A stretch of 64,000 nt of DNA from Dermacentor variabilis (taxonomy: Eukaryota > Arthropoda > Arachnida > Ixodida > Ixodidae). The first letter of the stretch is position 1; each line of letters begins with the position of its first letter. Made by a program: the position numbers and the translations under genes. The stretch covers positions 204,036,127 through 204,100,126 of the forward strand of contig NC_134569.1 in NCBI RefSeq assembly GCF_050947875.1, given 5' to 3'. Below are positions 20,128 to 31,999 of this stretch, piece by piece. The notes under the pieces are model-generated. The model was given only the letters and a program-made list of their open reading frames with translations. It ran no database searches and had not been told where the DNA came from.

Positions 20128-20960
20128 CATCATCATCAGCAGCAGCAGCAGCCTATTCTATGTCCACTGCAGGACGAAGGCCTCTTCCTGCGATCTCCAA
20201 TTACCCCTGTCCTGCGCCAACCGATTCCAACTAGCATCCACAAATTTCCTCATTTTATCGCACCACTGCCCTCCACTTTCTTTTGCACCGCCGTCCACCG
20301 TCCACCGCCGTCCTCCACTTTCAACTTTTGCCGTCCTACACCGCGTTTCCCTTCTCTTGGCCCCATTCTGTAACCCTAACTGCGCAACGTTTATCTAACC
20401 TGCTCGTTACATGACCTGCTCAGCGCCATGTTTTTTCTCTTAATGTGAACTAGAATATCGGCTATACACGTTTTCTCTCCGATCCAAACCGCTCTCTTTC
20501 TGCCTCTCAACTTTATGCCTACCATTCTTCATTCCATCGCTCTTTGTGTGGTTCTTAACTTGGTCTCATGCTTCTTTGTTATTCTCCAAGTCTTTGCTCC
20601 ATATGTCAGCACCGGTAAAATGCACTGATTATACACCTTTCTTTTCAACGATAATGGTAAGGGGTTCCAGGCAGGAGCTGACAATGTCTGCCGTGTGCGA
20701 GACAGCCCATTTTTATTCTTGTATGAATTTCCTTCTCGTGATCAGGGTTCGCTGTGATTAATTGAACTGGGTAAACGTACTCCTTCACAGACTCTAGAGG
20801 CTGACTGACGATCCTAAACTCTTACTGCCTTACCCGGCCATTCATCATTATCTTTGTCTTCTGCGTATTAATCTTGAACCTCACTCTTACACTCTCTCTG
20901 TTCAGGTCCTCAATTATTTGTTGTAACTCATCTGAAGAAAAATTTACATGAAGAGATCAT
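20128..20960 (-). mobile_element. RTE-type LINE, 3' part
   Basis: Starts at the left with a (CAT)n(CAG)n run (20128-20152), then the characteristic RTE 3' tail CTATTCTATGTCCACTGCAG / GACGAAGGCCTCT / GCGATCTCCAATTACCCCTG. It continues as reverse-complement ORF2 C-terminus (regions around CTTTGTGTGGTTCTTAACTT, GTGATCAGGGTTCGCTGTGA and CACTCTTACACTCTCTCTGT). The frame is interrupted by indels. It is related to the elements at 5719-6390 and 50603-52480. Confidence 0.75.
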
Positions 20961-22088
20961 CAAAACAGAAAATATCACCATTAACGTGTTGAGCAGAGCC
21001 CCTACAGTGCCGTATTGTCGTTTGCAAGGGGATGCCGAAAAAAAATGCGGGACTTATCAAGCTTCCTGTAGAGCAAGTAATGTAAATGTACTATGCTCGG
21101 CGATTGAAACGCGATACTCAGGCAGTATGGCGGCCGGTGATTTTTGTGCAACCGGTAAGCGACAGGTGAGCCCCATCTGTGTGACGAGGGACTACTTCCG
21201 GCAGATGAAAAACTAATGTGACGCCATATCCGTTAAGAACATAAGTGACGCAATTTTCTTCTCAAAGGGGCAAAATTTGTTTAGGTAGCCTGCCATTAAA
21301 CCTGTATTCGACATGGCCCGCCATTCAAGTTGATGGCCGTTTCGGGCTTTCTGCGTACAAACCGATGCAACAATATGTCAGCCGTACGGGTGTAGAAATC
21401 ATTTCCCTGCAAAGAACACACTTTCTTTGGAGGCCGGCGAAAGCTTTGGGTGCGACGTGCTGGTCCCATCGTCGGCCGCCAAGCCAGTCAGTCAATGTAG
21501 ACGCACGAAAACAGCTAAAATAAACAATTTCTGAAGAAACGATGAAGCGGTCTGCGCCACATTCAGACAACCGCTCACAAGCAACACAACCCAACGTGTG
21601 AGGGTGTCGTATTGTAACAGGTGAACTTTGCGAGCGCGCCTTTCGGCACACTTCGAGAGCTGCATTACATTGAAAGTGATAGCGGCCCTCTCTTATAGTG
21701 GGCACTGAAAAAAATGTCTTTATTGATAATGACACAAAGTAAAATACAGTTGTCTTTTCTTTCCTCGCCACACGTACATAAAGTTGATTAGGAATTGTAT
21801 TTTTGTTGAGCGAATCAAACTGTCTCGTTTCAATTATACACGGTTTTTTCTTTCCCACTGTTTGTTCCTTCCTCATATAGTCGCGCTTCAATCACTGCTT
21901 CCATAACCCGCCTTGCTGATGCCGGTGACAATTTCTTCTCAACCGCTTTTTGCCCGAAGCTTTGCGACCGATTTGGATCTCCTATGAAGGAAGCTTCAGT
22001 GTATTAGTAGGGCCACGGGAGGGGAGGGGGGGGAGGTATCTAACACGATTGTCAGCCCCACTGTGGTGTCTGCACTGACCGCAGGTAC
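20961..22088. other. No supported gene
   Basis: A 188-codon minus-strand frame (21325-21891) exists without recognised domain or good start context. A frame of this length is expected about once by chance in 64 kb of six frames. A G-rich run lies at 22019-22035. Confidence 0.4.
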
Positions 22089-22785
22089 AAATGACAATTC
22101 CGGGCATCAAGAAGAAAGCTGGAACGCCGTTGCAAGCTATGAAGCAAGCAATTTTGGAACACCTTTATCACGTGCACAGAGTCCTGCAACATGTCTACAC
22201 AGATGATTTGGTAAAACTCAACAGCTCTGCTGCTGCAGTCATCATCCCGGCAGAAGCTGAAGAAATCAAGTTAATAACTTCATGTGCGACCACATCAAAG
22301 GGTGCAGAGCTCGCGGTACTCCGTGTTGCACTTCATTTGAATAATCAGGAACCACCGCAACAATAGACAGTTCTTAGTGATTCCAGGGCAGCCATTCAGT
22401 GCATACAAAGCCGTATGCGCCACCGGCACAATGAACAACTGGCCTCAGAAATTCGGCGCATATATAATGGCATCCATGACAAGGGACACACATGTTCTTT
22501 CAGTCGCTTCCAGGACATTGCAACATCAGCGGGAATGATCCTGCCGACAAAGCCACCCGATCTGCGCATGAAAGTGGTCAATATGTGTTGATTCCGTTTT
22601 CGCGAACAGGCGCTCCGACTTACCTGCGATTGATGTCCCGTGAATCTACTTTGCCCTGTGGGACTCAAACGTTTTCGCCATGTGTCATTTGCATTCGTTG
22701 TCTGCCGATATACAGATGCATCTACCGCCTGGTTTACTACGACGGGAACAGACCATGCTGTACCGTCTGTAGATAGGCGTGGCAT
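22089..22785 (+). pseudogene. LINE-B-type RNase H fragment
   Basis: Opens with TIPGIKKKAGTPLQAMKQAI, the linker that precedes RNase H in this LINE group, then YTDDLVKLNSSAAAVIIP (first catalytic Asp region). It continues TTSKGAELAVLRVALH (catalytic Glu), SDSRAAIQCIQS (Asp) and NEQLASEIRRI. The frame then shifts: the WLPSHC-equivalent reads CFFQSLPGHCNISGNDPADK in the frame from 22492. There is a stop at 22364-22366 between the second and third motifs. It is truncated at both ends. Confidence 0.75.
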
Positions 22786-23440
22786 TTAGAAACTCTTATG
22801 TATTCCTTATTGGAATGGCAAACAGCGTCACGTGCATCTGTGATCAGACGCTCGCACGCATTATCTGCGTCTGCCTGCGCATAGTGCTGAGGGGTAAGTG
22901 TTGTGCAAAGTGCTGAAGTAGTTGGTCAATCGTCCACTATCAGAGCTAAAACCTCTGGGCCAGTGCTCCCAAATAACCTCCGCGCAGAAGGCCTTATTCG
23001 CGCTACTAAGATTACTGCGGTCTAAGGGCCTTCATGATAGACTTTAAGGCCGACCCCTACCGCTCTGTAGTATACGCGGTTCGTTTGTTTAGAACGACAG
23101 CAAGCTGAGCTAGTTGGTAAGGATTCATTATGCAAAAAAGATCTGAGGCGTCTTATGGTAGAGGCATGGCATATCTATAATGGTGGAAGTGCGTGCGTGA
23201 GTCAGCCTTCGATAAGTTTACACAAGGAAGAGATTAAGTGCCTCAACAGTTATCTCTCGCGTAGACCGGCACGTGTACCCGACTGACACGTGTTGATACC
23301 ATTCCTGATCTTGCGCAGGTGAGTTTTGTGTCTTCTTTCTTTTTTTTTCGCCTCAGTGCTCCCTTCAGTTGATAGTCGGCGTTCGTGTTGTCCACTTCTC
23401 TACTCTTGTGTCCTATCTGCGCGCCTGACATCTTTTTCGT
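22786..23440. other. No supported gene
   Basis: No recognisable coding segment. This is ordinary mixed-composition DNA. Confidence 0.4.
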
Positions 23441-23580
23441 TTGTTTGTTTGTTTGTGCTGCTTGCAGCAGCTGCCGCTGCTGCTGCTGGTGTTTGCTTCT
23501 TGCTGCTGCCGGCTACCGTTGCCGCTTGCTGCTGGCTACTGCTGCTGCCTGCTGCTGCTTGCTGCACGCCGCCGCCTTCA
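23441..23580. repeat. Imperfect (GCT)n-rich microsatellite
   Basis: GCTGCTGCTGCTGG and related triplets recur across about 130 bp after a GTTTGTTTGTTTGT run. The long frames through it (up to 192 codons) translate as Ala/Leu/Cys homopolymers and are a composition effect. Confidence 0.75.
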
Positions 23581-24193
23581 TACGCCGAGTCAGAGGTTTG
23601 TTCAGAGCGTGTATACATGGCAGGAGCGTGGCAGAGAGGAAAGTCGACGCGAGAAACTCGTTTGTACCTTTCCCTCACGTCACATGTGCACAGTGCCCTC
23701 TGGAGCTCCCTGGGTGCCGCCACATTAACCACTCGACAGCTGCATTTATCCGCAACCCTCCTGAAAAGCATCGCAGAAACTGCAGCGCGTGCCCTTCTAC
23801 TGACGTGCATGTCCAGAGGGGACGCAGATAGCACTGTAGGGAGGAGGGAGGAGATGAGGCAGAGAATGGGTAAAACCGACGGCAGTCGTGAAACTAGTGA
23901 ATAACAGCCTTGCCACTTTCGCAATTCCCTCAGAGGGGGAGAGGGCGAGAGGGAAAAAATGACGCGAGAAGGCAAGGAAAAACAGCGGTTGCTGGCAAAC
24001 TGAAGGTAGGGTACGGTACGTTTCTGCTATTTCTGAAAAATAAACAGATGGTTTGCGAAAATGTTGTTGCGCATGCGCGAAAACGGCTGTCGTGAACGCC
24101 CTCTACACGGTTGGATACGAGAAGACGAACAACCAACGCAGCCCTAGGGCGCCTTGAGGCGCTCTTTGGTGGTGCTTTTTTATCGCGCTATTA
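23581..24193. other. No supported gene
   Basis: Non-coding by inspection. A purine-rich tract (GAGGGGGAGAGGGCGAGAGG) lies at about 23932-23952. Confidence 0.4.
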
Positions 24194-24656
24194 GAGAGTT
24201 TTAAAATAGCGCCCCAATAGTTTGGGGCCCCAAAGAGCTTTGCGGGTGTTAGCGTTGCGGCACGCAGGAGTGAAGAGTTTTAGAATAGAGCTTTGCGTTT
24301 GCGGATAGCATCTTGCGCTGACAGCGCCACTATACGGCGTCGAAGAAAAGCTATTAGAAATATTTAAATAATATATACCAATTTATGATAAGAATAGTCA
24401 TGTTGACTTTACTGTTTTAGCGTTTAATTGCAATTAAGAGGTTATTTTATTAGCAGCAAACAATTAGTTGCGCTTAGTTTTGAGTAACCAACTTTACGTG
24501 CCTTCCCCAGCCAAGCTAGGCCGTATTAGGCCTACGAGCCATGAAATCTACAATCGAATTCGTAATCAGCAACGTCTAATGATTCAATCTTCACAACACA
24601 CGCTAGCTGAGAGAGAGCGATAACCGCAATCACTTCTCCTTGCTTACGAACTTAAC
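24194..24656. repeat. MITE-like dispersed repeat, copy 2
   Basis: Begins GAGAGTTTTAAAATAGCGCC and GTTTGGGGCCCCAAAG, then matches copy 1 (3444-3900) in the same orientation through GTGCCTTCCCCAGCCAAG and GAGAGAGCGATAACCGCA. It ends near GCGTTAAAGGGCCCC, where a different repeat begins, so its right terminal repeat is missing. Confidence 0.6.
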
Positions 24657-25287
24657 GCGTTAAAGGGCCCCTCACCAGGTCTGGCCATTTTGAGCTGACA
24701 AGCGCAGAGCATAGATTGCGCGATAATGATCTTGTCTGCAAAGTACTACATCGCTACGCGCCGCCGAAATGTGTGAAATTTCAAACCGAACGCCGTTTTT
24801 TCTTCTCCTCGCGGCCGCAGCGCTCCAAGTCGGAGGATGACGTACTCGTGTGCCTGCGCCTACGTGCTGGTGTCCGCAGTGTGCCGTCGTTCGTGGTGAC
24901 ACGTGACTTCGAGAATTATTCAAGACAACATCTCTCATCTGTGCGATCTGTTGCTTGAATTGACGAATTGACGCTTAGAAATGTAATGAAACACACAAAC
25001 GGAATGTCTGCGTGTTTTTTTGTTTTACTTCGCACCGAAGCAAGAGAGATGTACTTCCGCTTCGTCTGCTTGTTCCCACGGTCGTGCAGTCACGTGCGCA
25101 GGTACCGAAACTATGCCATTTTCTACGTAGTTCCAGGCGCCGTGATCATGCTCTGCGATCCGCTTGATCTGCCTCAGTATTAGTGTAATTTTTCCGCACT
25201 AAAGCTCAGTGCAAGTTCGGCAACTGTCCTCTCTGCATTCTTTCTGTGTCCTGTCCTCAAAACGCGCCGTTATAGTAATGTTCCGAA
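24657..25287. repeat. Dispersed-repeat-like sequence, no gene
   Basis: The start (GGGCCCCTCACCAGGTCTGG, CATTTTGAGCTGACAAGCGC) resembles the 63583 stretch ACCAGGTTTGGCATTCCCAA / CTTAACAAGCGCACAG. The rest is unrecognised. Confidence 0.45.
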
Positions 25288-26338
25288 AGAATGGTGTGCT
25301 CCTATTGTTCCAGTAATGAAGCCATCTGGAGCGGGAACAATTTAATCCAACTAAACCAGTTTGTCAGATGGGAGCGTCATCAGCTACCAACACTGGAGCA
25401 AGTTATGGGAAGCTTCCAGGAAGCCGAGGTCTTTTCTAAACTGGACGCCAATTCTACATTTTACCAGATAAAGCTTTCCAATGAGTGTCGAAAGCTCGCC
25501 ACATTTATTACGCCATAGGGGCGGTACTGCTACCGCAGGTTGCCGTTCGGGATAACATCCGCACCTGAAATTTTTCGAAGGAAGTTCTCGCAGGTCGTGG
25601 AAGGCCTAGACGGCGTACTGAATTACGTGGACGATATTCTGGTGTACGGAAAGAACAAAGTGAAATACGACAACCACCTCCGTAACGCGCTCGACCGACT
25701 GCAACAAACAGGAGTAACCCTTAACAAGAAAATAAAATATTCCTCTGTTGAGCAGATAGCATTCCTGGGCATTCCTTCGATGCCGATGGTGTGCGCCTAG
25801 GTCCTGAGAAAATCAGGGCAATCAAGGAGTTGCCTCGGCCCTGAAACGTCGCTGAGGTTCGTTCCTTATTAGGCACGATGAAACACCTTGCAACGTTTCT
25901 TCCTGATGCTGCGTCTACATTTGCGTCTCTACGCAGCCTCTTTAACAAAGACAGTGACTGAACTTGAGGTACTCAATAAGAGGAAGCTTTTGAACAGATC
26001 AAGACTACTCTCAGTTCGAAAAGGTGCCTCGTAAGGTACAACCCCAGGTACCCGACAATCGCATCGGCGGGTCCCTTCGCAAGGACTTGGCGCCGTACTA
26101 CACCAGGATCTGCCACCTGGCGAAAGATGTCCAGCAGCATATGCCTCCAAATCGCTCACAAAACAGAGCAGAGGTATTCACAAATCCAAAACGAAGCGTT
26201 GGCCTTGAGCTGGGCAGGAGAACGCTTCGTCGAATTTCTGAGAGGCCTCACGTTTCTGTTTGAGACAGACCACAAGCCTCTCCCTCCGCTACCGGGTCGC
26301 GATCCTCTTGATTCCCCTCCGCCAAGAATCCCAACGTT
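25288..26338 (+). pseudogene. Second Ty3/Gypsy element: RT and RNase H, decayed
   Basis: Begins within RT (APIVPVMKPSG in one frame). ERHQLPTLEQVMGSFQEAEV, SKLDANSTFYQIKL, RLPFGITSAPEIF and the catalytic NYVDDILVYG (25621-25650) follow, then frameshifted connection-domain pieces and RNase H (TEQRYSQIQNEALALSWAG, LFETDHKPL). Defects: TAG at 25516-25518 within the RT fingers, frameshifts near 25755 and 26000-26100. The family is clearly different from the element at 1-2565. RNase H runs without a break into the first tandem unit. Confidence 0.85.
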
Positions 26339-27795
26339 CAGAAGGCGTCTTATGTGATCTTCTTTCACGCTTACAGACGTCCCGGGTAAAACCACCGCTA
26401 CTGTGGAACTCTTTATCGAGTCAGTAATGAACATGGAACTGTCTATCGGCAAACTGTCTGAAGCTGACGTCTCGGCTCACATGGACGGAGTCGTTCGATA
26501 TGCGCTCTCAACTAACGAGCAGGCAATGAACTCCAAATGAGTATTGTTGCTCGAAGCTTGCATGCAAGGTTGGCCCGCAAAGGACCAGCTACCGCAAGTT
26601 CTCAATCCGTTCTGGACGGATCGTGGCAACATCACGGTTTACAAGCACTTGCTTCTGAAGGACTCCAGACAATTCCACGAACGCTGTGGAAAGAAACGCT
26701 TCAAAAAGTCCATGAAGGGCATCAAGACATTGCCTTGATGCCCTCAGTCTGGTGGCCAGGAATTAGCCTAAAAATTTCAACAACCGTAGCGGGCTGCCAA
26801 GCTTATGTCGCAGAGCGTACTCAATATTCCGAACCCATGACCCCATCTGAAACAACGGAGCTCCAATAGGAGGAAATCGGTACTGATTTATTCGAGATGA
26901 AAGGAGCTGTCTATCTTGTTGTCGATTACCCCTCCAGCTATCCTGAGCTGGCCCTGCTAGATTGATAAACATCGTCAGAGATCCTCATCCACCACCTGAA
27001 AAGCATCTTCACCAGGCACGGGATCCCGGAAACAGTAATATCAGACAATGAACCACAGTTCATCTCACTTGCGTTCATTCATTTTGCAAGAAACTACGGC
27101 TTCAAGCATGTCACAACTGGCCCTCGTTATCCAAAAGCTAACGGGGAAGCTGAGCGCAGGATAAGGACTCTCAAAAGACCTCTACATTGCCTTGCTGAAC
27201 GGTAGACCTCACCAGGCCCAACTGCTAACTCATTAGTGCAACGGCTAATGAGTTGCCGCTTAGGCTCACGAGTGCCATGCATGCCACCCACAGTAAAGCC
27301 GTGATTAGTAAGCATTTCTTGGAAAAAGCAGCACGAAATATACAAACAAACAAAAGATGCACTTTGACAGACGTCATGCTGCGCGACCTCTTCCCAGTCT
27401 ATTCGCAGGCAACTAAGTATGACTGAGACACAGAAGCGCCGAGGGCACAGTCCTTCCTCCTTCCTCGACACCAAGATCCCTCTCGTTCCAGACTTCCAGG
27501 AGAACCGTACGTAGCAACAGACGCCATCTGTTCCTGCTCCCAAACGGCGAAGAAACCAGTCCTGTACAGGCCGAACAGCGTCAACAAAGCAGCCAGCCAA
27601 CGGACACGACCGACAACGAGGGCACCATGGCTAAAGAACCGTTCGATCCCCCCTCCCCCCATGAGGCCCTTCCATCAAACGAAACTTCGAGACCAAAGAA
27701 CGACCTGTTATGGGTGCGTCGTGCGAGTTACCAAAAAACTCGGTATCGACGGCTGATTTGTAAAGTTGTTTCATTTCTTGGCAGGCACACAGCGC
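26339..27795 (+). pseudogene. Gypsy integrase and pol C-terminus in unit A
   Basis: Integrase joins the element's cDNA to chromosomal DNA. Visible parts: RTLWKETLQKVHEGHQDIAL (HHCC-finger region), GTDLFEMKGAVYLVV with the first catalytic Asp (about 26879), VISDNEPQF with the second, and ANGEAERRIRTLKR with the Glu (about 27140-27175). A shifted C-terminus follows (HFDRRHAARPLPSL; SSTPRSLSF) and a final VTKKLGIDG near 27730. The stops TAG (26867-26869) and TGA (near 26963) are shared with copies B and C. The open frame 26537-26869 is only the first segment. It is non-functional. Confidence 0.85.
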
Positions 27796-28628
27796 TTGTA
27801 AAACGTGGAAGTTGTGGCGTCATCCTGATACGCACGTTGCGCGCCTGTGCCACAGACACGCGCTGAGTTAAGCGCTATGTTTTCATTTACTTTACACATT
27901 TCTCACAAAAGTCCTGATCATTCTGGCTGTGTATATATTTCACGACGGTGCATTAAAGAGGATCACTCTTGTTCATGATACGACGAGTGTCTGTCAGCAT
28001 GTCTGGCACCGCCTTGCACGATGGTCGCTGCGCGCGGCCAGTCTTCGAAACCAAGTGTGGTCACTCGGCGACACATCGGCACTTTGTTTCGACGACGTAC
28101 ACACCGCTCTTTGTGGAAGGAGTGCATGTCACTCGCACCAGTCGCATGCTGGCATCAGCAGTCTCCAAATATATGATATCTTTAACGCAATCTTCTTCAC
28201 TCAGTGCCGAGCCTCGATGAGCCTGGCGAACAGTGGCAGTTTTAGAAAGCAGATACTACCACACACGATCAGTTTCAATGGCACGCTTCGAGACGTCGGA
28301 GGTCTACGTCGTGTACGAAAACCGTGAGGGAGTGACGGCGTCTTCAATTATTTTTGTCGCAGTGAAGAACACGCGCGGCTGCCGCGGCAGAGGCCAGGCC
28401 GAAGCCTAGAAATGAAACTCGCTTTCTAACTACATGCATTCGCACGCAGAGCGCTGCGGCTTCGTTTGTTGTGAGACAGGTGGCGATCACTATTTTGCAA
28501 ACCGTCAATTGGTCAAGCGAGCAACTGACCCAGGGCGTGAAGACGCAAAGCCGTGAAGACGCAAAGCCTGGCAAAGTCTGGGCGACTGTACGGAAGAGGT
28601 CGCACGTTAAATCGACACTTCTGTGCCC
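27796..28628 (+). mobile_element. Possible Gypsy 3' LTR and flank (unit A)
   Basis: After the pol end, the sequence starting TGTAAAACGTGG could be the 5' end of an LTR. GTGTATATATTTCACGACGG at about 27930 would be its promoter-like part. The right boundary is not determined and no matching 5' LTR is in the window. A perfect 16-bp tandem duplication (CGTGAAGACGCAAAGC twice) lies at about 28536-28567. The same layout recurs in units B and C. Confidence 0.4.
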
Positions 28629-28836
28629 GCCGCAGTAGCTCGATGACTATGACATTGCTTGAGGTCGCGGGTTCAATCTCCACTTGGCAGCCCCATTTTG
28701 ACGGAAGCGAAATACAGAAACGCACGTGCACTTAGATTTAGGTGCACGTTAAAGGAGAACAATGTGTCAAAATTAGTCCACAGTCCGGATCATGGTTTTC
28801 GCACGTGCAGCCACATAATTCAATTAAAATTTACTA
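28629..28836 (+). mobile_element. tRNA-derived SINE in unit A
   Basis: Head GCCGCAGTAGCTCGATG, B-box region GGTCGCGGGTTCAATCTCC, body ACGTGCACTTAGATTTAGG and TGCACGTTAAAGGAGAACA, and an A/T-rich end. Equivalent copies stand at 34313 and 39996, inherited with the tandem unit. Confidence 0.8.
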
Positions 28837-29400
28837 CTCCTGCTACGATGTGACGTGCCATGTGCTATGCCAATGAATACGCTCAACCCTCATGAAGTAT
28901 GGCGCACAACAACGCCTCAAGCAAACACTTCCCCCTGTGTGTTCTGTGTACTACGCAGACAAACAGCAGCCATGTACGTAGGGTAACGTTTACCATCAAC
29001 TCACCACTCTCCTATTGGACTAAACGCTGAGGAAATTATACATTTGCCGTCAAAGTGACCACTAAAATTATCGTCAGTCAAATCACACAGCATAGAAAGC
29101 TTCGCTTAATAATTTCCCACAGTGCGTGGGATTCGCATATTTTTATCCCCTTACTCCTCCCCCCCCCCCGTGCAGGGTAGCCAACCGGAACTACCTCTGG
29201 TTAACCTGCCTGCCTTTTTATGCATACTTTCTGTCATCTTTCTAACGCGTTTTCAGAGAAGTTTTCAACGCTTTTGGCTCATGTATGTAGACGAAACAAA
29301 ATAGAGCGAAGAGTTCCACTTATAAGATAAGAAGGAACAAAGGCGAGAGAATCCACCACTTTGGAACAAATGCCGCCCTGCTGGACTCCCAAACCGGTTG
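28837..29400. other. No supported gene (unit A)
   Basis: Unrecognised DNA with a C run at about 29158-29169 whose length varies among the three units. Confidence 0.45.
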
Positions 29401-29515
29401 CCATCATCATCACCATCATCAGCCTATTTACGTCCACTACAGAACGAAGGCCTCTCTCGGCGATCTCCAATTACGTTAGCTGTGTCTTGCGCCAGCTGAC
29501 TCCATGTATGTTATG
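29401..29515 (-). mobile_element. RTE 3'-end fragment (unit A)
   Basis: CATCATCATCACCATCATCAG then TTTACGTCCACTACAGAACG and GAAGGCCTCTCTCGGCGATC, the same 3' terminus as at 20128 and 50603. It is only about 115 bp long, thus strongly 5'-truncated. Confidence 0.75.
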
Positions 29516-30129
29516 CCGATGTTTCCAATATGTTCACTATGGCAATTACGAAGTTAACAACATCCTCTGCAGCAGCTAACGTTTTCTCAAGCATCTGGAG
29601 GCCTACATCGGGTGGTACGCTTGTTACATCAGGCACGAAAAGATTTTCAATGCAAACAGATTCCAAATCAGAAGGATGAATGCGCGTCATCGGATTATGG
29701 CTTACCATGAGAGCCCCGCGAACGTAATTTCTATTGAGCAGCACAAATATCGGTCTGGACGCAAAAGTTGACATTAACGGGGAATTAACGAAGAGACGAC
29801 ATTGCGTCTCGACACTACAAGTTTCTGTAGGCCTAATTAGAGGAAAACAATATGGAGCGACAGTAGAAAAGAAAGCTGCATACATTTACTGTGTAGTCCA
29901 TACACATTTTGTTAGCGAGGCTTAGTCACTGGACTTTCTTGACATTGATGGTCATGTGCTCGTCACTGAGGACAATGCCGTTATAGTGGACTTCACCGTT
30001 TAAGGCCTTGAAAAGGCAAGAGCGTGCCCAGTGATGTGCATCCGGGATGGCTGTCGACGCTATCATAAACGTAAAGTGACGCAAACGAATCATGCACGAC
30101 AAGAACGCATGACAAAGATATGAATTCAC
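29511..30129 (-). other. Unrecognised open frames conserved in all three units
   Basis: Two adjacent minus-strand frames, 29926-30129 (67 codons, containing RLRHFTFMIASTAIPDAHHW) and 29511-29885 (124 codons, containing LQMLEKTLAAAEDVVNFVIA), are kept open in units A, B and C. I recognise no family. Because the units are nearly identical, openness in three copies is not independent evidence of selection. The frames could be exons, captured gene fragments or chance. Confidence 0.3.
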
Positions 30130-31999
30130 GGCGCAGCGTTGAGCAGCAAGGTGTGTACAGTTTTACAGCGAAGCTGTATACCTCTACCGTCCAAGGAAAT
30201 TTCCGTGTCGTTGTAAGCAAAAAACTGCGGATACGTAGGCCCATACCGAAGTTAGTGCGATGCCTGGCGAACCCGCGGTGGAGGTGAAGCAAGCGTTAAG
30301 CACTCCCCATTCGTGGGCCGATCCCGAAGAAGGTGCAATGCCGGACCTACGTGGGCCGATCCCGAAGATAGTGCAATGTAGGGCCGACTCGCGGCGGAGG
30401 AGCAGTTCGCCATCAAGGGGGCCCACATACACGGCTTCGCTGGTCATCGTTCTTCACAAAGTGGGAGGGCGTTGAGTTTTTTTTTTTTTCAGTAGCCGAA
30501 AGATTTGAAACGAACGTCACCCTTGGGCACCAAGCAACAAATCTGTCAAAGAAGCCAGAACAATTTGCTTCGGAGCCTTAGGCTTGTTTGTTTGGATGGT
30601 GTCGAGTCCGTCAAACGCGATTATTGGCTTGCGTGATTACCAGCACCGCTGGGCGCTAGGCATGCCAAGCGGATGCATTGTAGTATACTATGAAATTGAG
30701 GGCCTTGGAACGCACTGGGCGTGCGCTTGCGCCTCCCCTCCCTCCCCCAGCTATGACCTGGCACAAAAAGAACCGGCCGTCATGCGGGCCGATTATCGCG
30801 TTTGAATCGCTGAGCGCCGCACATGGCAACAGCGTGGAGAACGGCGACTACTCAGCGCTCCAGACCACTGACAAACACTACATTCGCGCTCATCCCGCAG
30901 CGTGCGCATGCATGCCCGTAGCACTTAGTGCGCTAAGGACTTCGCCTACTCTCACAGTACAGTGACTTTGCCCGTTGAGCAAACTCCAGCGTGCTCTCCA
31001 TGTAAAGCACGTGGTTTTACTCCCGCTGCAGAGCCACTGCTTCAATACGGGAAGGAACACTTTCGCCAGAGCAAGGCGAAGCTCGGCCGCCTTCAACGTC
31101 ATGTGCAGGACCGTTTCCAGCGAGAAAGGCCGCCGGTAGGGAAGCGAGCGGCCCGTCGACACTGATAAGCCTGACCTCGACGCTATCTGCTTGGATATTG
31201 CAAGTGAAACAGCCTTCACCGGACTTGTAGAGCTATCGCTCGTTATGCAAAACAGCGTGTTTCGAGCGCTCCTCTTTAATACAAGACTCGCAGAGGAAGC
31301 ACTGCTTTTTACCGACCATATGGCCTGCGGTTCCCAAATACATCTTAGCTGTGTTTTTGGGAAGCAGACGCTTTTTCGTTAGCATCGCTGTCTCCTTTTT
31401 CTTTTTTTTTTTTTGCTTCTCCGCCTTGGCGAAGACGGCACGTTGACTGTTTGGACAATAGCTAATGCATTAGAGGACCAGGAAACCATATCTTTCTTAA
31501 AAGGACGAGATACAGAAACAGTACATCACATCTACCGCGCTGTAACAAAGATTTATCGGTACGCCTAAATGAAAATTACTTGGGCAGTATTTTTTCTAGC
31601 TGAGTAGGAAACTCGTAGAGTGGTAGAGCGCGTTGCAATTGCTTACCCATACTATGCCGTTGCATATATTAAGCGTGGTAACGTAACGCGGGCAACAAGA
31701 AAACGTAGGTACAGTCTTTTGTACAAGCCAAATTCACAGCGCTTTTCGTTCATAAAGAGTTGTTTTCTGTTGCCCGCCCGCGTTCACTAATAACATGTCC
31801 AACATGTTTCCCCACTGACTGGTCCATGCTCTTAGGAAAAGTTTTAGCTTAAGAACTTCAGCAAGACGGAATACTGGGCAAGTTGGTATGCGTTCATTAT
31901 TGCTAGTGCGTGAGCCAGCCGTCTTTACCGCTTGCAAGCAATGACCTTACTATTCTTGACTCTCGCTTCTCTGTGAGATAGATAATGTAGTTCAACCAT
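30130..31999. other. Repeat-rich non-coding part of unit A
   Basis: Contains a short minisatellite-like segment (30236-30380) with GTGGGCCGATCCCGAAG occurring twice and a diverged third form, a run of 13 T at 30477-30489, another T run at about 31402-31414, and no recognised gene. Confidence 0.5.

Larger units (their letters stand above)
26339..31999. repeat. Tandem 5.7-kb unit A
   Basis: First of three head-to-tail copies. It is continuous on its left with the Gypsy RNase H. Relative to B and C it has a private deletion of about 20 bp at about 27178 in the integrase, lacks two bases near 26423, and has scattered substitutions. The length is 5661 bp. Confidence 0.95.

Noticed and set aside
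21325..21891. 188-codon minus-strand frame as a novel gene
   Set aside because: No domain, no supporting neighbour, and a frame of this length is expected about once by chance in 64 kb read in six frames.
23326..23904. 192-codon plus-strand frame (and a 191-codon antisense frame) as a gene
   Set aside because: The long open stretch is produced by the GCT-rich microsatellite. The translation is Ala/Leu/Cys homopolymer followed by sequence without any motif, and all frames are open across the repeat.
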